The notes under the pieces are model-generated. The model made no database searches, was not told the origin of the DNA, and saw nothing but the letters and a program-made list of their open reading frames with translations. Below, in pieces: positions 56,993-64,000 of a DNA stretch of 64,000 bases (positions are counted from its first letter, which is position 1; each line of letters starts with the position of its first letter). Both the position numbers and the translations under genes were made by a program. The DNA is from a bacterium (GTDB lineage Bacteria > Vulcanimicrobiota > Vulcanimicrobiia > Vulcanimicrobiales > Vulcanimicrobiaceae). Location: assembly GCA_021790895.1 (NCBI GenBank), contig JAJYFM010000002.1:1-64000 (forward strand), in the 5' to 3' direction.

Positions 56993-59299
56993 ATGGGCTC
57001 GCAGCGCGCTTTTACGATGCTTGAAACGATCGCTGCTCTCGGAATCGTCGTGCTCGTGCTGCTCGCGGGACTGCGCATCGCGACGCTCGCTCGCAGCCCC
57101 GGCGCAACGGCGGATGCCGCCGCGCAACTCGATGGCGCGCTTGCCCTTGCCCGCTCGCTCGCCCGCGCTTCGGGGAACGGCGCGACGCTCGTCGTTCTGC
57201 CGCGCAACGACACGCACGGAAACAGGATCGTCGGTTTTCGCATCGTGATCTACCGGGGGCGCCCTACCGCTGCCGGAGCGGCGACCCTCGCGCGCGCGCT
57301 GCCGCTGGTCGCCGATGCAACCCTCCGTGAAGCGAGCCTCGGCGCGCCGCCGCTCGCGATATTCTTTCGGCGCGACGGCAGCGCGGTTGCGCTCGCGCAC
57401 CCGTCGCTCGGCGGAAGCGCGGCAGCGCCGCAACTTGCGACGATCGCCGCGGAGCCACCCTGCCCGAGCGCAACCGGAGTATCGCTGCTCGTCACGCGCA
57501 ACGGTGCGACCGCAACGCGCAGCATTCCGTGCCCCGTCGCCGAGGGCGCGGCTGCGGCACCACAGGCTTCGATGACGCCGAACCCGCCGACACTTTCACC
57601 GCGCACGTTGGTATTCGCATGGCCGAGCGCGCCGGTGCAATGGTTTGCGGTGGCGGAGTTCGGCTATCGGGGATGGTTCGCCGCGATGGGCGCTGCGATG
57701 CAAAATTTTACCTGTCGCGCGAACGCTACGACGGTGGTGATGTTTCCGAGTTCGCCGCCGTACTCCGGGCCGCAGTCGCTCGCCGATGCGCAGAGCTTTC
57801 CACCGCCGCCGAATGCGGTGCCGTATGCCTATGCGGCGAGTGCGAGTCGTACCGCCGGCGCGATGGACGATGCGCCGGCGCATTTCCCGGTGCATCCCGT
57901 CGCGGCGGGAATCTGCGCCGTTCCGATCGTCGATGCATTCGCGCAACACAGCGATCCGTGGGGAAACCCACTCGTCGTCGCGACGCAGGTCATGGGGTGG
58001 CTAACGCTCGCGAATCCTGCAACCGGCGCAATCGCAACGGCGAAGAGTGCGCCGCTGGTCGCAAACAGCGCGCCGCTTGCGTCGGGGAAGAGCGTCACGG
58101 TCGATGCGAGTAAAGGCTACGACAACGATGCGGCGGGAATTGTTTTTACGGCCCCGATCTGGAGTTCGACGAGTTGCGGTAGCGCGCTCACGTTCACTGC
58201 GGCGGGGAACAACACGGCGGGCAGCGCCCCGACCGGCACCGCGACACATGCCTTTATGATAACGAACGGCAACCCACCGAGCAGCGCGCTTACCTGCACG
58301 GGCACGATCACCGACCAGTACGGCGAACCGCGCGTCGCCTTTACGGTGAATGTTGCCGCATCGGCTGTGGCCTCGTTACTGACCTGGCCTGCTGGGGGCG
58401 TGGTCGAGGCGGCCTCGGGGGCGACGCTGGCGATGCTGCCGATGCACGAGCCGCTCATCGCACAGTTGTTCGGTGCAGAGATCGCCGATGCGACGCTGAC
58501 GCTTGGCTGCAAAGCCGTCGCGCTTCCACAGGGTGGAATCTATCCCGTAAACGCCGGGTACTACGCAAACGACGCGAATATCCCGACGCAAGTCCTCGGG
58601 ATACTGAAAAACCAGGGCTACAGCGTTGATGCGACCGGCTGCGTTTTGCAGAATAATGTGCCCGCCGCGCAAGCCCCGCTCGTCGCGTACGAACCGGGCG
58701 ACACAAGCGCGACGACACCGACGTATCAACCCACAGCGCAAAACTGTTCCAATATCGTCTCGCTCGGGCAGCCAACACCGTTAAACGCCCTCCGTGTACC
58801 ATTTGGCCCACAGGTGCTTATCCCGGTGATTCCCGGCACGAATGCGGGAAGTTGCTCGGTCACGGTCGCGACGACGCCCGCCCAGGCGAGCGCGCCTGCG
58901 AACGGCAGCGGACTCGTTCCGGTACAGGTGGTGGGGTCATGTGGCACAACGCTTGCGATTGGGCAATCGTGTTACCCGAGATTCAACTTTCCGCCATCGG
59001 TGAGCACGTTCTGCCTCCCCGATAATCCGCCGTCTTATCAAAGCGGTTACACCGGAGGGACTGAGTATATCGTGAGCAGTTCACCGACGAGCGGAGTGGT
59101 GCTTGTGAACGGAGCAACGTCACCAATGCTCGTGAAGAGCATGCCACTCATCACGCGGATTGGGGCGGGAACGATTAGCGTCGAAGGGCTCGCGCAGTAT
59201 CAATCAAACACAGTAGAGAAAAAGCCAGTTTCGGGTTCCACCTGTATAACGGTTAACTCCTACAAGCCTTTCCCCGGCAACATGCTGACCATCAACTAA
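56993..59299 (+). CDS. Very large prepilin-like protein
   Basis: The 768-residue protein begins RAFTMLETIAALGIVVLVLL, a type IV prepilin leader with the cleavage-site pattern (A|FTMLE) and the Glu at +5. Typical pilins are 150-200 residues. The remainder is an extracellular Ala/Thr/Pro-rich region with Ig-like stretches (SVTVDASKGYDNDA) and several cysteines, ending with no pilin signature. It could be a tip adhesin or minor pseudopilin fused to a binding region. Confidence 0.7.
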   Translation: MGSQRAFTMLETIAALGIVVLVLLAGLRIATLARSPGATADAAAQLDGALALARSLARASGNGATLVVLPRNDTHGNRIVGFRIVIYRGRPTAAGAATLARALPLVADATLREASLGAPPLAIFFRRDGSAVALAHPSLGGSAAAPQLATIAAEPPCPSATGVSLLVTRNGATATRSIPCPVAEGAAAAPQASMTPNPPTLSPRTLVFAWPSAPVQWFAVAEFGYRGWFAAMGAAMQNFTCRANATTVVMFPSSPPYSGPQSLADAQSFPPPPNAVPYAYAASASRTAGAMDDAPAHFPVHPVAAGICAVPIVDAFAQHSDPWGNPLVVATQVMGWLTLANPATGAIATAKSAPLVANSAPLASGKSVTVDASKGYDNDAAGIVFTAPIWSSTSCGSALTFTAAGNNTAGSAPTGTATHAFMITNGNPPSSALTCTGTITDQYGEPRVAFTVNVAASAVASLLTWPAGGVVEAASGATLAMLPMHEPLIAQLFGAEIADATLTLGCKAVALPQGGIYPVNAGYYANDANIPTQVLGILKNQGYSVDATGCVLQNNVPAAQAPLVAYEPGDTSATTPTYQPTAQNCSNIVSLGQPTPLNALRVPFGPQVLIPVIPGTNAGSCSVTVATTPAQASAPANGSGLVPVQVVGSCGTTLAIGQSCYPRFNFPPSVSTFCLPDNPPSYQSGYTGGTEYIVSSSPTSGVVLVNGATSPMLVKSMPLITRIGAGTISVEGLAQYQSNTVEKKPVSGSTCITVNSYKPFPGNMLTIN

Positions 59300-59315
59300 G
59301 AGTCTGCGCGAATCA

Positions 59316-59353
59316 GAACAAATACCGGAGCGTTTTCGCTCCGGTATTTGTTC
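59316..59353 (+). terminator. Perfect 17-bp hairpin, probable terminator
   Basis: GAACAAATACCGGAGCG-TTTT-CGCTCCGGTATTTGTTC is a perfect inverted repeat. It lies just after the prepilin-like stop, with no long T run. It could terminate transcription from both sides. Confidence 0.65.
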
Positions 59354-59379
59354 CGTGGCACGTTCCTCGCGCCGTGTTT

Positions 59380-59439
59380 TTAGGGCCAAACCGGCACGTT
59401 GGGGTCGGTGAACGAACGCGGGTCGATGGGAAACTCCAC
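59380..59439 (-). pseudogene. Detached 3' end of a lipoprotein gene
   Basis: The codons read VEFPIDPRSFTDPNVPVWP and stop, the same as the last residues of the lipoprotein at 60586 except Val for Ala at the first. Three of four base differences in this stretch are synonymous. Confidence 0.85.
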
Positions 59440-59518
59440 CGTCTATTGGTCGGGATATGCATGACGCGTTGATTTCGTGTGCGGCAGGAGGTGCGCGTCT
59501 GTTTCGATAGGGGCACAA

Positions 59519-59547
59519 ATGACAAATGGCTTCTTTTCAAGTATACT
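59519..59547 (+). promoter_or_regulatory. Sigma70-like promoter of the AbiE-type pair
   Basis: ATGACA, 17 bases, TATACT: one mismatch at -35 and one or two at -10, optimal spacing. The -10 ends seven bases before the first ATG at 59554, so the transcript may be leaderless. Confidence 0.65.
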
Positions 59548-59553
59548 ATTGAA

Positions 59554-59787
59554 ATGATGATGCGCCATCGCCATCTCGTCGATCACGATTACTGGAGCAA
59601 GCCGAAAATTGATGACGTGCTCGAACGCGGCACGCTTGCCGATTGGGATGCCTTGCGTGTCGCCGTCGAGCAAGATCGCACCGTAGCAGCGGACACATTG
59701 GTTGTCGTGAGAGCGAATCGGCGCTACGGAACATCGCCGCTTTGGGAGCGGTTTATCCTTCGGCAATACCCGGAGTTCATTGAATGA
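59554..59787 (+). CDS. Small partner (putative antitoxin) of the nucleotidyltransferase
   Basis: The 77-residue protein starts at three consecutive ATG codons (MMMRHRHLVDHDYW) and is acidic in the centre (KIDDVLERGTLADWDALR). It overlaps the next gene by ATGA. No family is recognised with certainty; position and size suit the antitoxin of a type IV AbiE-like pair. Confidence 0.65.
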   Translation: MMMRHRHLVDHDYWSKPKIDDVLERGTLADWDALRVAVEQDRTVAADTLVVVRANRRYGTSPLWERFILRQYPEFIE

Positions 59788-60509
59788 TTCATCGACTTAC
59801 AAGTGTTCAAACGCAAGACGATTGGGAACGGGTACTCTCCGCCGCTGCTTACGTTCAACAAATTGTCCCCGACGCAATACTTGTTGGTGGAAGCGCAGCA
59901 GCGATCTACGCCAAGCATCGTTTTTCAGCCGACGACGATCATGTCGTTGCGGATCTCAAGGATCGCTTCGCACGAGTGCTTTCCGATCTCGAAACTGTTT
60001 CGGGTTGGCAAACATCTCGCATCCAACCGCCAGTGCTTATCCTTGGAAATTTTGAAGGCGTCGATACAGGCATACGTAATCTCATTCGGTCGGAGCCACT
60101 AGAAACAACACGCGTCACGACGACTGCTGGCGATATTATTATTCCGACGATTGAAGAGATGTTTCGCATCAAATCGTGGTTGGTGGTGAAGCGTAACGCC
60201 ATGCGTGATTATATCGACACGGTGGCGCTCGCCGATAAGATTGGTGACGAACGCGCCGTCGAAGCATTGCGAGGATTAGATACGCTCTATCCGCAACCAG
60301 GTCAATCGACGCTTATGCAGTTAGCGAAGCAACTTGCCGAGCCCCATCCATACGATGATGCTGCCGATCTACGTATTTACAAGAGTTTACGATCTCCATA
60401 CACGAATACCTCATACTTGATACAACGATCGCTCGATCTTGCCGAAGGAATTGCGTTCGATCGTTGTCGCGCGCAAGAAGTCGAACGCGATCGTGGATTT
60501 GCGCGTTAA
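59784..60509 (+). CDS. AbiEii/MenT-like nucleotidyltransferase (putative toxin)
   Basis: The 241-residue protein shows the nucleotidyltransferase core GGSAAAIYAKHRFSADDDHV, the GGxxxxxxHR-S-D-D/D pattern of AbiEii/AbiGii toxins, and a later helical part. Such proteins add nucleotides to tRNA or other targets in toxin-antitoxin and phage-defence systems. Whether this one is active is not known. Confidence 0.8.
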   Translation: MIHRLTSVQTQDDWERVLSAAAYVQQIVPDAILVGGSAAAIYAKHRFSADDDHVVADLKDRFARVLSDLETVSGWQTSRIQPPVLILGNFEGVDTGIRNLIRSEPLETTRVTTTAGDIIIPTIEEMFRIKSWLVVKRNAMRDYIDTVALADKIGDERAVEALRGLDTLYPQPGQSTLMQLAKQLAEPHPYDDAADLRIYKSLRSPYTNTSYLIQRSLDLAEGIAFDRCRAQEVERDRGFAR

Positions 60510-60522
60510 TCGTTCAAAGAAG

Positions 60523-60564
60523 AAAAAAAAAAGACCCGGGGTGGTACGCTCGGGGTCTTTTTTA
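60523..60564. terminator. Bidirectional terminator
   Basis: AAGACCC and GGGTCTT stems around a short loop, with ten A on the left and six T on the right. It would stop transcription of the nucleotidyltransferase (plus) and of the lipoprotein (minus). Confidence 0.8.
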
Positions 60565-60585
60565 AGCGCCTCTCGCGCCGTGTTT

Positions 60586-61554
60586 TTAGGGCCAAACCGG
60601 CACATTGGGGTCGGTGAACGAACGCGGGTCGATGGGGAATTCCGCACTCTCCATCGTTGTGCTCGAAATTGTTCCCGGAAGGTACTGCCCTGCGAACCAC
60701 AACGTCTGCGGGTTGACCGCGTAGGCGTTGGCACCGGGCGCGAATGAACTTGCGACCCCACTTAGGCAACTCACTCCGCCCTCTTGCCATTCGTTTCCGG
60801 TCGTAATAGATCCGAACGCATTATTCGGCCACGGTGCGTTGTAGTAGTTCGGGCTCTGGTGGAACATATTCGTTGCCCGCACGTTCTCCAACAGCCACTC
60901 GTCGATGCTCCCTGCGGGCAGGTTGTTCGATGCGCGCTCTTGCTGCCAATCGACGAAGCACGGCGTCTCGGTCGTCGGATTCAGCGTTGCGAGCCGATAC
61001 TCGCCGTTGGTCTCCCACGGTTGCGGGGTAATCGTCGGCACGGGCGGCAACGTCGGTGCAAGCAGCGTTTGATTGCCACCTGTCAGCGTCACGTTGTCGT
61101 GAACGGTCGCCTGCACCGGGTCGGTATCGCTCGTGCTGTCGTTGCCGATGACGAGCAGGTAGTGCCCGTTGGGCGCGCCGTTGAGCGTGAACTGCCCGCT
61201 CGCGTTGGTCGTCGCCTGCGGCGAGGGCAGCGGGGTCGGGCAGCCGTCGTTCTCCGGGGTGATTTGCGCGGTCGGTGGCGGGGTGCCGCAGGTGCCGGGG
61301 CCGTTGCCCCAGGGCATCAGCACGACGCGGACGCCGGAGAGTGGCGAGCCGTTGGCGTCGTTCACCACGACGCCCGAGGCGTTGGTGGTCAATGACGAGC
61401 CAGGGGTCGAGACCGGGCTGGAGACCGGCGTGGGGCTTGCGCCGCCGCCAGCCGGCAACGGGGTCGAGCCGCCACCCCCACCGCCGCAGGCGACGAGTCC
61501 CCCAACCATAGCAAGAGCGACGAATGCATAGAGGCTCTGTTGAGTCTTCATCAC
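60586..61554 (-). CDS. Lipoprotein with CarboxypepD-regulatory-like domain
   Basis: The 322-residue protein has a lipobox (GGLVACGG) and a Gly/Ser/Pro-rich linker. A beta domain follows (ASGVVVNDANGSPLSGVRVV, then TTNASGQFTLNGAP) and a C-terminal part of unknown type with two cysteines. Its last 20 codons recur at 59380-59439. Confidence 0.75.
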   Translation of the reverse strand: MMKTQQSLYAFVALAMVGGLVACGGGGGGSTPLPAGGGASPTPVSSPVSTPGSSLTTNASGVVVNDANGSPLSGVRVVLMPWGNGPGTCGTPPPTAQITPENDGCPTPLPSPQATTNASGQFTLNGAPNGHYLLVIGNDSTSDTDPVQATVHDNVTLTGGNQTLLAPTLPPVPTITPQPWETNGEYRLATLNPTTETPCFVDWQQERASNNLPAGSIDEWLLENVRATNMFHQSPNYYNAPWPNNAFGSITTGNEWQEGGVSCLSGVASSFAPGANAYAVNPQTLWFAGQYLPGTISSTTMESAEFPIDPRSFTDPNVPVWP

Positions 61555-61714
61555 CGTGCTCTCTCCGAAGTTGCCGCGCGGTTTCCTTCCGAAAGAGGCG
61601 GCGCACGCAGAAATTGAGATCGTCGTTCGAATGTGTCACGACGCTCGCATTTCGTCAGGTGCCTCGACTCGGCGAATCGCGCAACGAGGGTGGCGATGCA
61701 TCGCCGCGCAGAGC

Positions 61715-62335
61715 TCAGTCGTCGTTATCGCCTGGCGCTCGATGTGTTTCTAGAACGTAATTCCAGTCCGGGCTCGTGACGGGAAATCCGTCGCTTCGTA
61801 TGCGCCACGCAATGTTCCGTGCCGTCGGGTCCCATTGCTCATCGTTCAGTTCGGTTTCTCCGATGATAAAGCCGGGGGGTTGGATGGCGCGTGCGGTATC
61901 GAGGCAAAAAGTGCGTATATGCGCGTCGTAGGGTACCCATTGAGCGTGCTGTTCTTCGTGGTATCCGAGTTCGGCCCGTTCGATCGTATAAAACTGGTAC
62001 AACGTCTCAGGAACCACGGTGTTTCCGGGCATGGAGTGTTCGCGTTTTTTGTATCTCATGAACGTTTTGTGCAGTGAGCGAAGCACGTTCTCGAGTTCTT
62101 TTGGCGCCGAATAGAGCCGAAGTCCACGGCGGACCACGATATCGAGCTGCGCGGGCTTCGCACCGATTTCGCTAAATTTCACCGTTGGCTTTACACGGAA
62201 AGAATAAAGAAAAGCTGTTTGATAGTCGATGCCCGATTCGATGTTGATTTCAAGGGTAACCGGATCGCGGCTACAGGTATTGATGTGGTGGAGAACATCG
62301 AAGGAATATTCTTCAATAGGCAAATCAACGAGCAC
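61715..62335 (-). CDS. Hypothetical protein
   Basis: The 206-residue protein is charged, with no signal peptide or membrane segment and no recognised motif. GTG 62335 has AAGGAG upstream. The gene is AT-richer than neighbours, suggesting acquisition. No flanking repeats were found. Positions 61555-61714 hold only the 14-bp palindrome GGCGATGCATCGCC at 61692. Confidence 0.6.
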   Translation of the reverse strand: MLVDLPIEEYSFDVLHHINTCSRDPVTLEINIESGIDYQTAFLYSFRVKPTVKFSEIGAKPAQLDIVVRRGLRLYSAPKELENVLRSLHKTFMRYKKREHSMPGNTVVPETLYQFYTIERAELGYHEEQHAQWVPYDAHIRTFCLDTARAIQPPGFIIGETELNDEQWDPTARNIAWRIRSDGFPVTSPDWNYVLETHRAPGDNDD

Positions 62336-62454
62336 AGGAACGCTCCTTCCGAGGGTCGTTTTTGGGGCTCTGTTGCTTCGACGTTTGCGAAGAAAAATCC
62401 TGTCGTATGAATGGCGCTATGCGAATGCGCATCGGTTCATACGCGCGTCGAAAA

Positions 62455-62934
62455 TTACGCCCCCGGCGTCGGTGTCGGTGCAGTCGTCGGCGTTGATGTC
62501 GGAGCCGGGCTCTGGCTCGCCGCGGCGCTTGCCGAGGGTGCGGGGCTCGGGCTCGGTGTCGCCGGCGGCGGAAGCGTTGCCTGGCCGGCTGGTAACGCTG
62601 CGGGAACCAGGCGAATGTAGCGAGCATTCGCCGTCTTGTTTTGTAACACGAAGATGCGCTTCGACACGAAGGTGTAACCTGGGGCGTGAACCTCCACTAC
62701 CTGGTTGCCGATCGGTACCCCGGTAAGGACGAAACCGCCCTGTTTGTCGGCGTTTGCCGTAAAGAGCGATCCAACCGACACGAGGGCCTGGGGAATCGGC
62801 CGATTGGTCGTTGCGTCGAGTACGCGGCCGACGATCGTCCCGTACGACTGGACGCCTACGACATTTGGCGGTGGCGAGCAACTGCTGCCGATCGCGGTAA
62901 GAACGAGTAAGGCGATGACGAGCGTACGTTGCAT
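62455..62934 (-). CDS. CarboxypepD-regulatory-like lipoprotein
   Basis: The 159-residue protein has a lipobox (AIGSSC), a carboxypeptidase-regulatory-like beta domain (IVGRVLDATTNRPIPQALV) and a Pro/Ser/Ala/Thr-rich tail. ATG 62934 precedes the signal. Probably surface-attached; function unknown. Confidence 0.8.
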   Translation of the reverse strand: MQRTLVIALLVLTAIGSSCSPPPNVVGVQSYGTIVGRVLDATTNRPIPQALVSVGSLFTANADKQGGFVLTGVPIGNQVVEVHAPGYTFVSKRIFVLQNKTANARYIRLVPAALPAGQATLPPPATPSPSPAPSASAAASQSPAPTSTPTTAPTPTPGA

Positions 62935-63000
62935 ATTTACGACGATACGCCGCCATTCGCCAGGGTTCCCTGGGGGGCTCGCCAAAAACATGAGTTTGCA

Positions 63001-63354
63001 ATGAATCCGTACCTACCGGTCGCGATCTTTCTGGCAGTCGCGCTCGCTGCAGCCTTGCTCTTTACCGTGCTTCCCGGGCTGCTCGCGCAGCGGAAGCCCA
63101 ATCCACTCAAACTCGAAGCCTATGAATGCGGCGTCGAACCGACCTCGTCGGTATCGGGGCGCTTCCCGGTTCGCTTCTACCTCATCGCGATGCTCTTCGT
63201 CATCTTCGATGTCGAAGCGGCATCCTTCTATCCGTGGGCGGTCGAGCTACACGCACTCAAACTCTTCGGTCTGCTCGAGATGGCGGTTTTTATCGTCGTC
63301 CTCGGTATCGGATACGCGTATGTTTGGAAGCGTGGAGGTTTAGCGTGGAAGTAG
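63001..63354 (+). CDS. nuoA: NADH-quinone oxidoreductase subunit A
   Basis: The 117-residue protein has three transmembrane helices and the NuoA loop YECGVEP and [19 protein letters not shown]. It starts the complex I operon. Confidence 0.95.
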   Translation: MNPYLPVAIFLAVALAAALLFTVLPGLLAQRKPNPLKLEAYECGVEPTSSVSGRFPVRFYLIAMLFVIFDVEAASFYPWAVELHALKLFGLLEMAVFIVVLGIGYAYVWKRGGLAWK

Positions 63355-63824
63355 GGCCCGGGCACTTTCTTTTAACGAAGCTCGATGACGTTGCGCGCTG
63401 GGCGCAGAGTTCGAGCGTTTGGCCGTTGACGATGGGCCTTGCCTGTTGCGCGATCGAAATGATGACCGTGACGGCGCCGGAGTACGATATCGCGCGCTTG
63501 GGCTCCGAGGTCTTTCGGAGTTCGCCGCGTCAGGCCGATCTAATGATCGTCTCGGGGCGCGTCGCGCAAAAGATGGCTCCGGTCGTCAAGCGCTTGCACG
63601 ACCAGATGGCCGATCCGAAGTGGGTCATCTCGATGGGCGCCTGCGCGAGTTCGGGCGGCGTCTTCGATAACTACGCCGTCGTGCAAGGCGTCGATACGAT
63701 CATTCCGGTCGATGTCTACGTGCCCGGTTGCCCGCCGACCCCCGACGGCTTGCTCTACGCCGTCAACCTCATTCAACAGCAGATTCGCGAAGGCGGGCGC
63801 GGCGGCGTCCTCGCGCGCGGTTAG
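63345..63824 (+). CDS. nuoB: NADH-quinone oxidoreductase subunit B
   Basis: The 159-residue protein carries the N2 [4Fe-4S] ligands: tandem Cys in [10 protein letters not shown], Cys in [11 protein letters not shown] and Cys in [15 protein letters not shown] 63345 overlaps nuoA by 10 bp. Confidence 0.95.
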   Translation: MEVGPGHFLLTKLDDVARWAQSSSVWPLTMGLACCAIEMMTVTAPEYDIARLGSEVFRSSPRQADLMIVSGRVAQKMAPVVKRLHDQMADPKWVISMGACASSGGVFDNYAVVQGVDTIIPVDVYVPGCPPTPDGLLYAVNLIQQQIREGGRGGVLARG

Positions 63825-63855
63825 CACACGTTCGAGCGCAAGAAGAAAGGCCCGA

Positions 63856-64000
63856 ATGCCGAGCACACAAACGCCTTCGATTACGGGGTTGGCAACCGAT
63901 CCGACGAGTCTCCGCGCCGATGTCGGCGATGCCGAGGTGCGTCGCGTCGATCGTGCCGCGTTGCGCGCAACGATGGAGGAACTTCACGCGCAGGGATACT
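63856..64000 (+). CDS. nuoC: NADH-quinone oxidoreductase subunit C, partial
   Basis: The first 48 codons follow nuoB; AAGAAAGG precedes the ATG. Sequence so far is only a variable N-terminus (ALRATMEELHAQGY resembles the NuoC start), so identity rests on position and this short match. It is cut by the window end. Confidence 0.65.
   Translation, partial: MPSTQTPSITGLATDPTSLRADVGDAEVRRVDRAALRATMEELHAQGY

Larger units (their letters stand above)
59366..60645 (-). mobile_element. AbiE-type cassette bounded by direct repeats of a lipoprotein gene 3' end
   Basis: Direct repeats 59366-59439 and 60572-60645 (70 of 74 identical) are the 3' end of the lipoprotein gene at 60586 plus 14 bp beyond its stop. 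The DNA between them, an AbiE-like gene pair, is AT-richer than its flanks. The geometry is the same as the 21.6-24.2 kb cassette: intact gene, cassette, then a second 3' end of that gene in the same orientation. No recombinase is encoded. Confidence 0.65.

Noticed and set aside
61692-61705. Perfect 14-bp palindrome GGCGATGCATCGCC
   Set aside because: Isolated, with no neighbouring regulator or second copy noticed; could be chance in GC-rich DNA.
61555-62454. Third cassette around the AT-rich hypothetical gene
   Set aside because: No duplicated gene end or other direct repeat could be found at its borders by eye.
1-64000. tRNA, rRNA or transposase genes
   Set aside because: No T-loop patterns with matching arms, rRNA stretches or transposase motifs were seen.

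Overview
The window is a GC-rich chromosomal segment from a diderm (Gram-negative-type) bacterium. It encodes a TonB-dependent outer-membrane receptor, a YaiO-type outer-membrane barrel, periplasmic binding proteins, lipoproteins and the first genes of complex I. GTG and TTG starts are frequent, and operons are tightly packed with 4-bp ATGA/GTGA overlaps. The gene mix resembles an environmental heterotroph of a little-cultivated lineage (for example WPS-2/Eremiobacterota). That is only a guess, because no rRNA or tRNA gene is present.

Layout. 0-0.5 kb: intergenic array of 52-bp hairpin repeats. 0.5-7.9 kb: M28 peptidase, an in-frame GIY-YIG/cyclophilin ORF, an ABC-2 exporter operon containing a carbonic-anhydrase-like beta-helix protein without zinc ligands, a histone-H1-like protein, an alpha/beta hydrolase, and a tiny YjfB-like gene behind a sigma28-like promoter. 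8-11.9 kb: Lhr-type helicase plus PdeM-type nuclease, then a Nudix hydrolase. 12-21.4 kb: acyl-CoA and aromatic degradation (PaaH-like dehydrogenase, thiolase, aldehyde dehydrogenase, PaaX-like repressor with a cation/proton antiporter, BoxB-like diiron oxygenase, enoyl-CoA hydratase). 21.6-24.2 kb: a lower-GC cassette (EamA transporter plus membrane-anchored GNAT). 24.2-30.7 kb: MBL-fold exonuclease, then cysK, asparaginase II and metH. 30.8-37.6 kb: exopolysaccharide-type locus (sugar dehydrogenase, epimerase, YaiO barrel, HEAT protein, GT2, nucleotide cyclase). 37.6-42.3 kb: complete branched-chain amino-acid ABC transporter. 42.3-50.1 kb: DUF2721, NagA, double dynamin-like GTPase, Dps, phosphomannomutase, SpoIIE-type phosphatase. 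50.1-54.8 kb: vitamin B12 uptake (BtuD, BtuC, BtuB behind a cobalamin riboswitch, and a divergent BtuF). 54.8-59.3 kb: HflX, K+ channel, very large prepilin-like protein. 59.4-60.6 kb: AbiE-type nucleotidyltransferase cassette. 60.6-62.9 kb: lipoproteins and a hypothetical gene. 63-64 kb: nuoA, nuoB and partial nuoC.

Most unusual observation: two unrelated accessory cassettes (21.6-24.2 kb and 59.4-60.6 kb) share one architecture. Each lies immediately downstream of an intact gene. Each is bounded on its far side by a second, slightly diverged, same-orientation copy of the last 20-odd codons of that gene, stop codon included. Most differences between copies are synonymous, so the second ends come from functional homologues. 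This points to repeated integration at the 3' ends of protein-coding genes, yet no recombinase is present in either cassette.

Connections: B12 uptake feeds the B12-dependent MetH. Lhr helicase, PdeM and the MBL exonuclease are three of the four partners of the ligase-associated DNA-damage-response set, split between two sites. The sugar-nucleotide enzymes, YaiO, HEAT and GT2 proteins form a plausible envelope-polysaccharide export unit with a cyclase as possible regulator.
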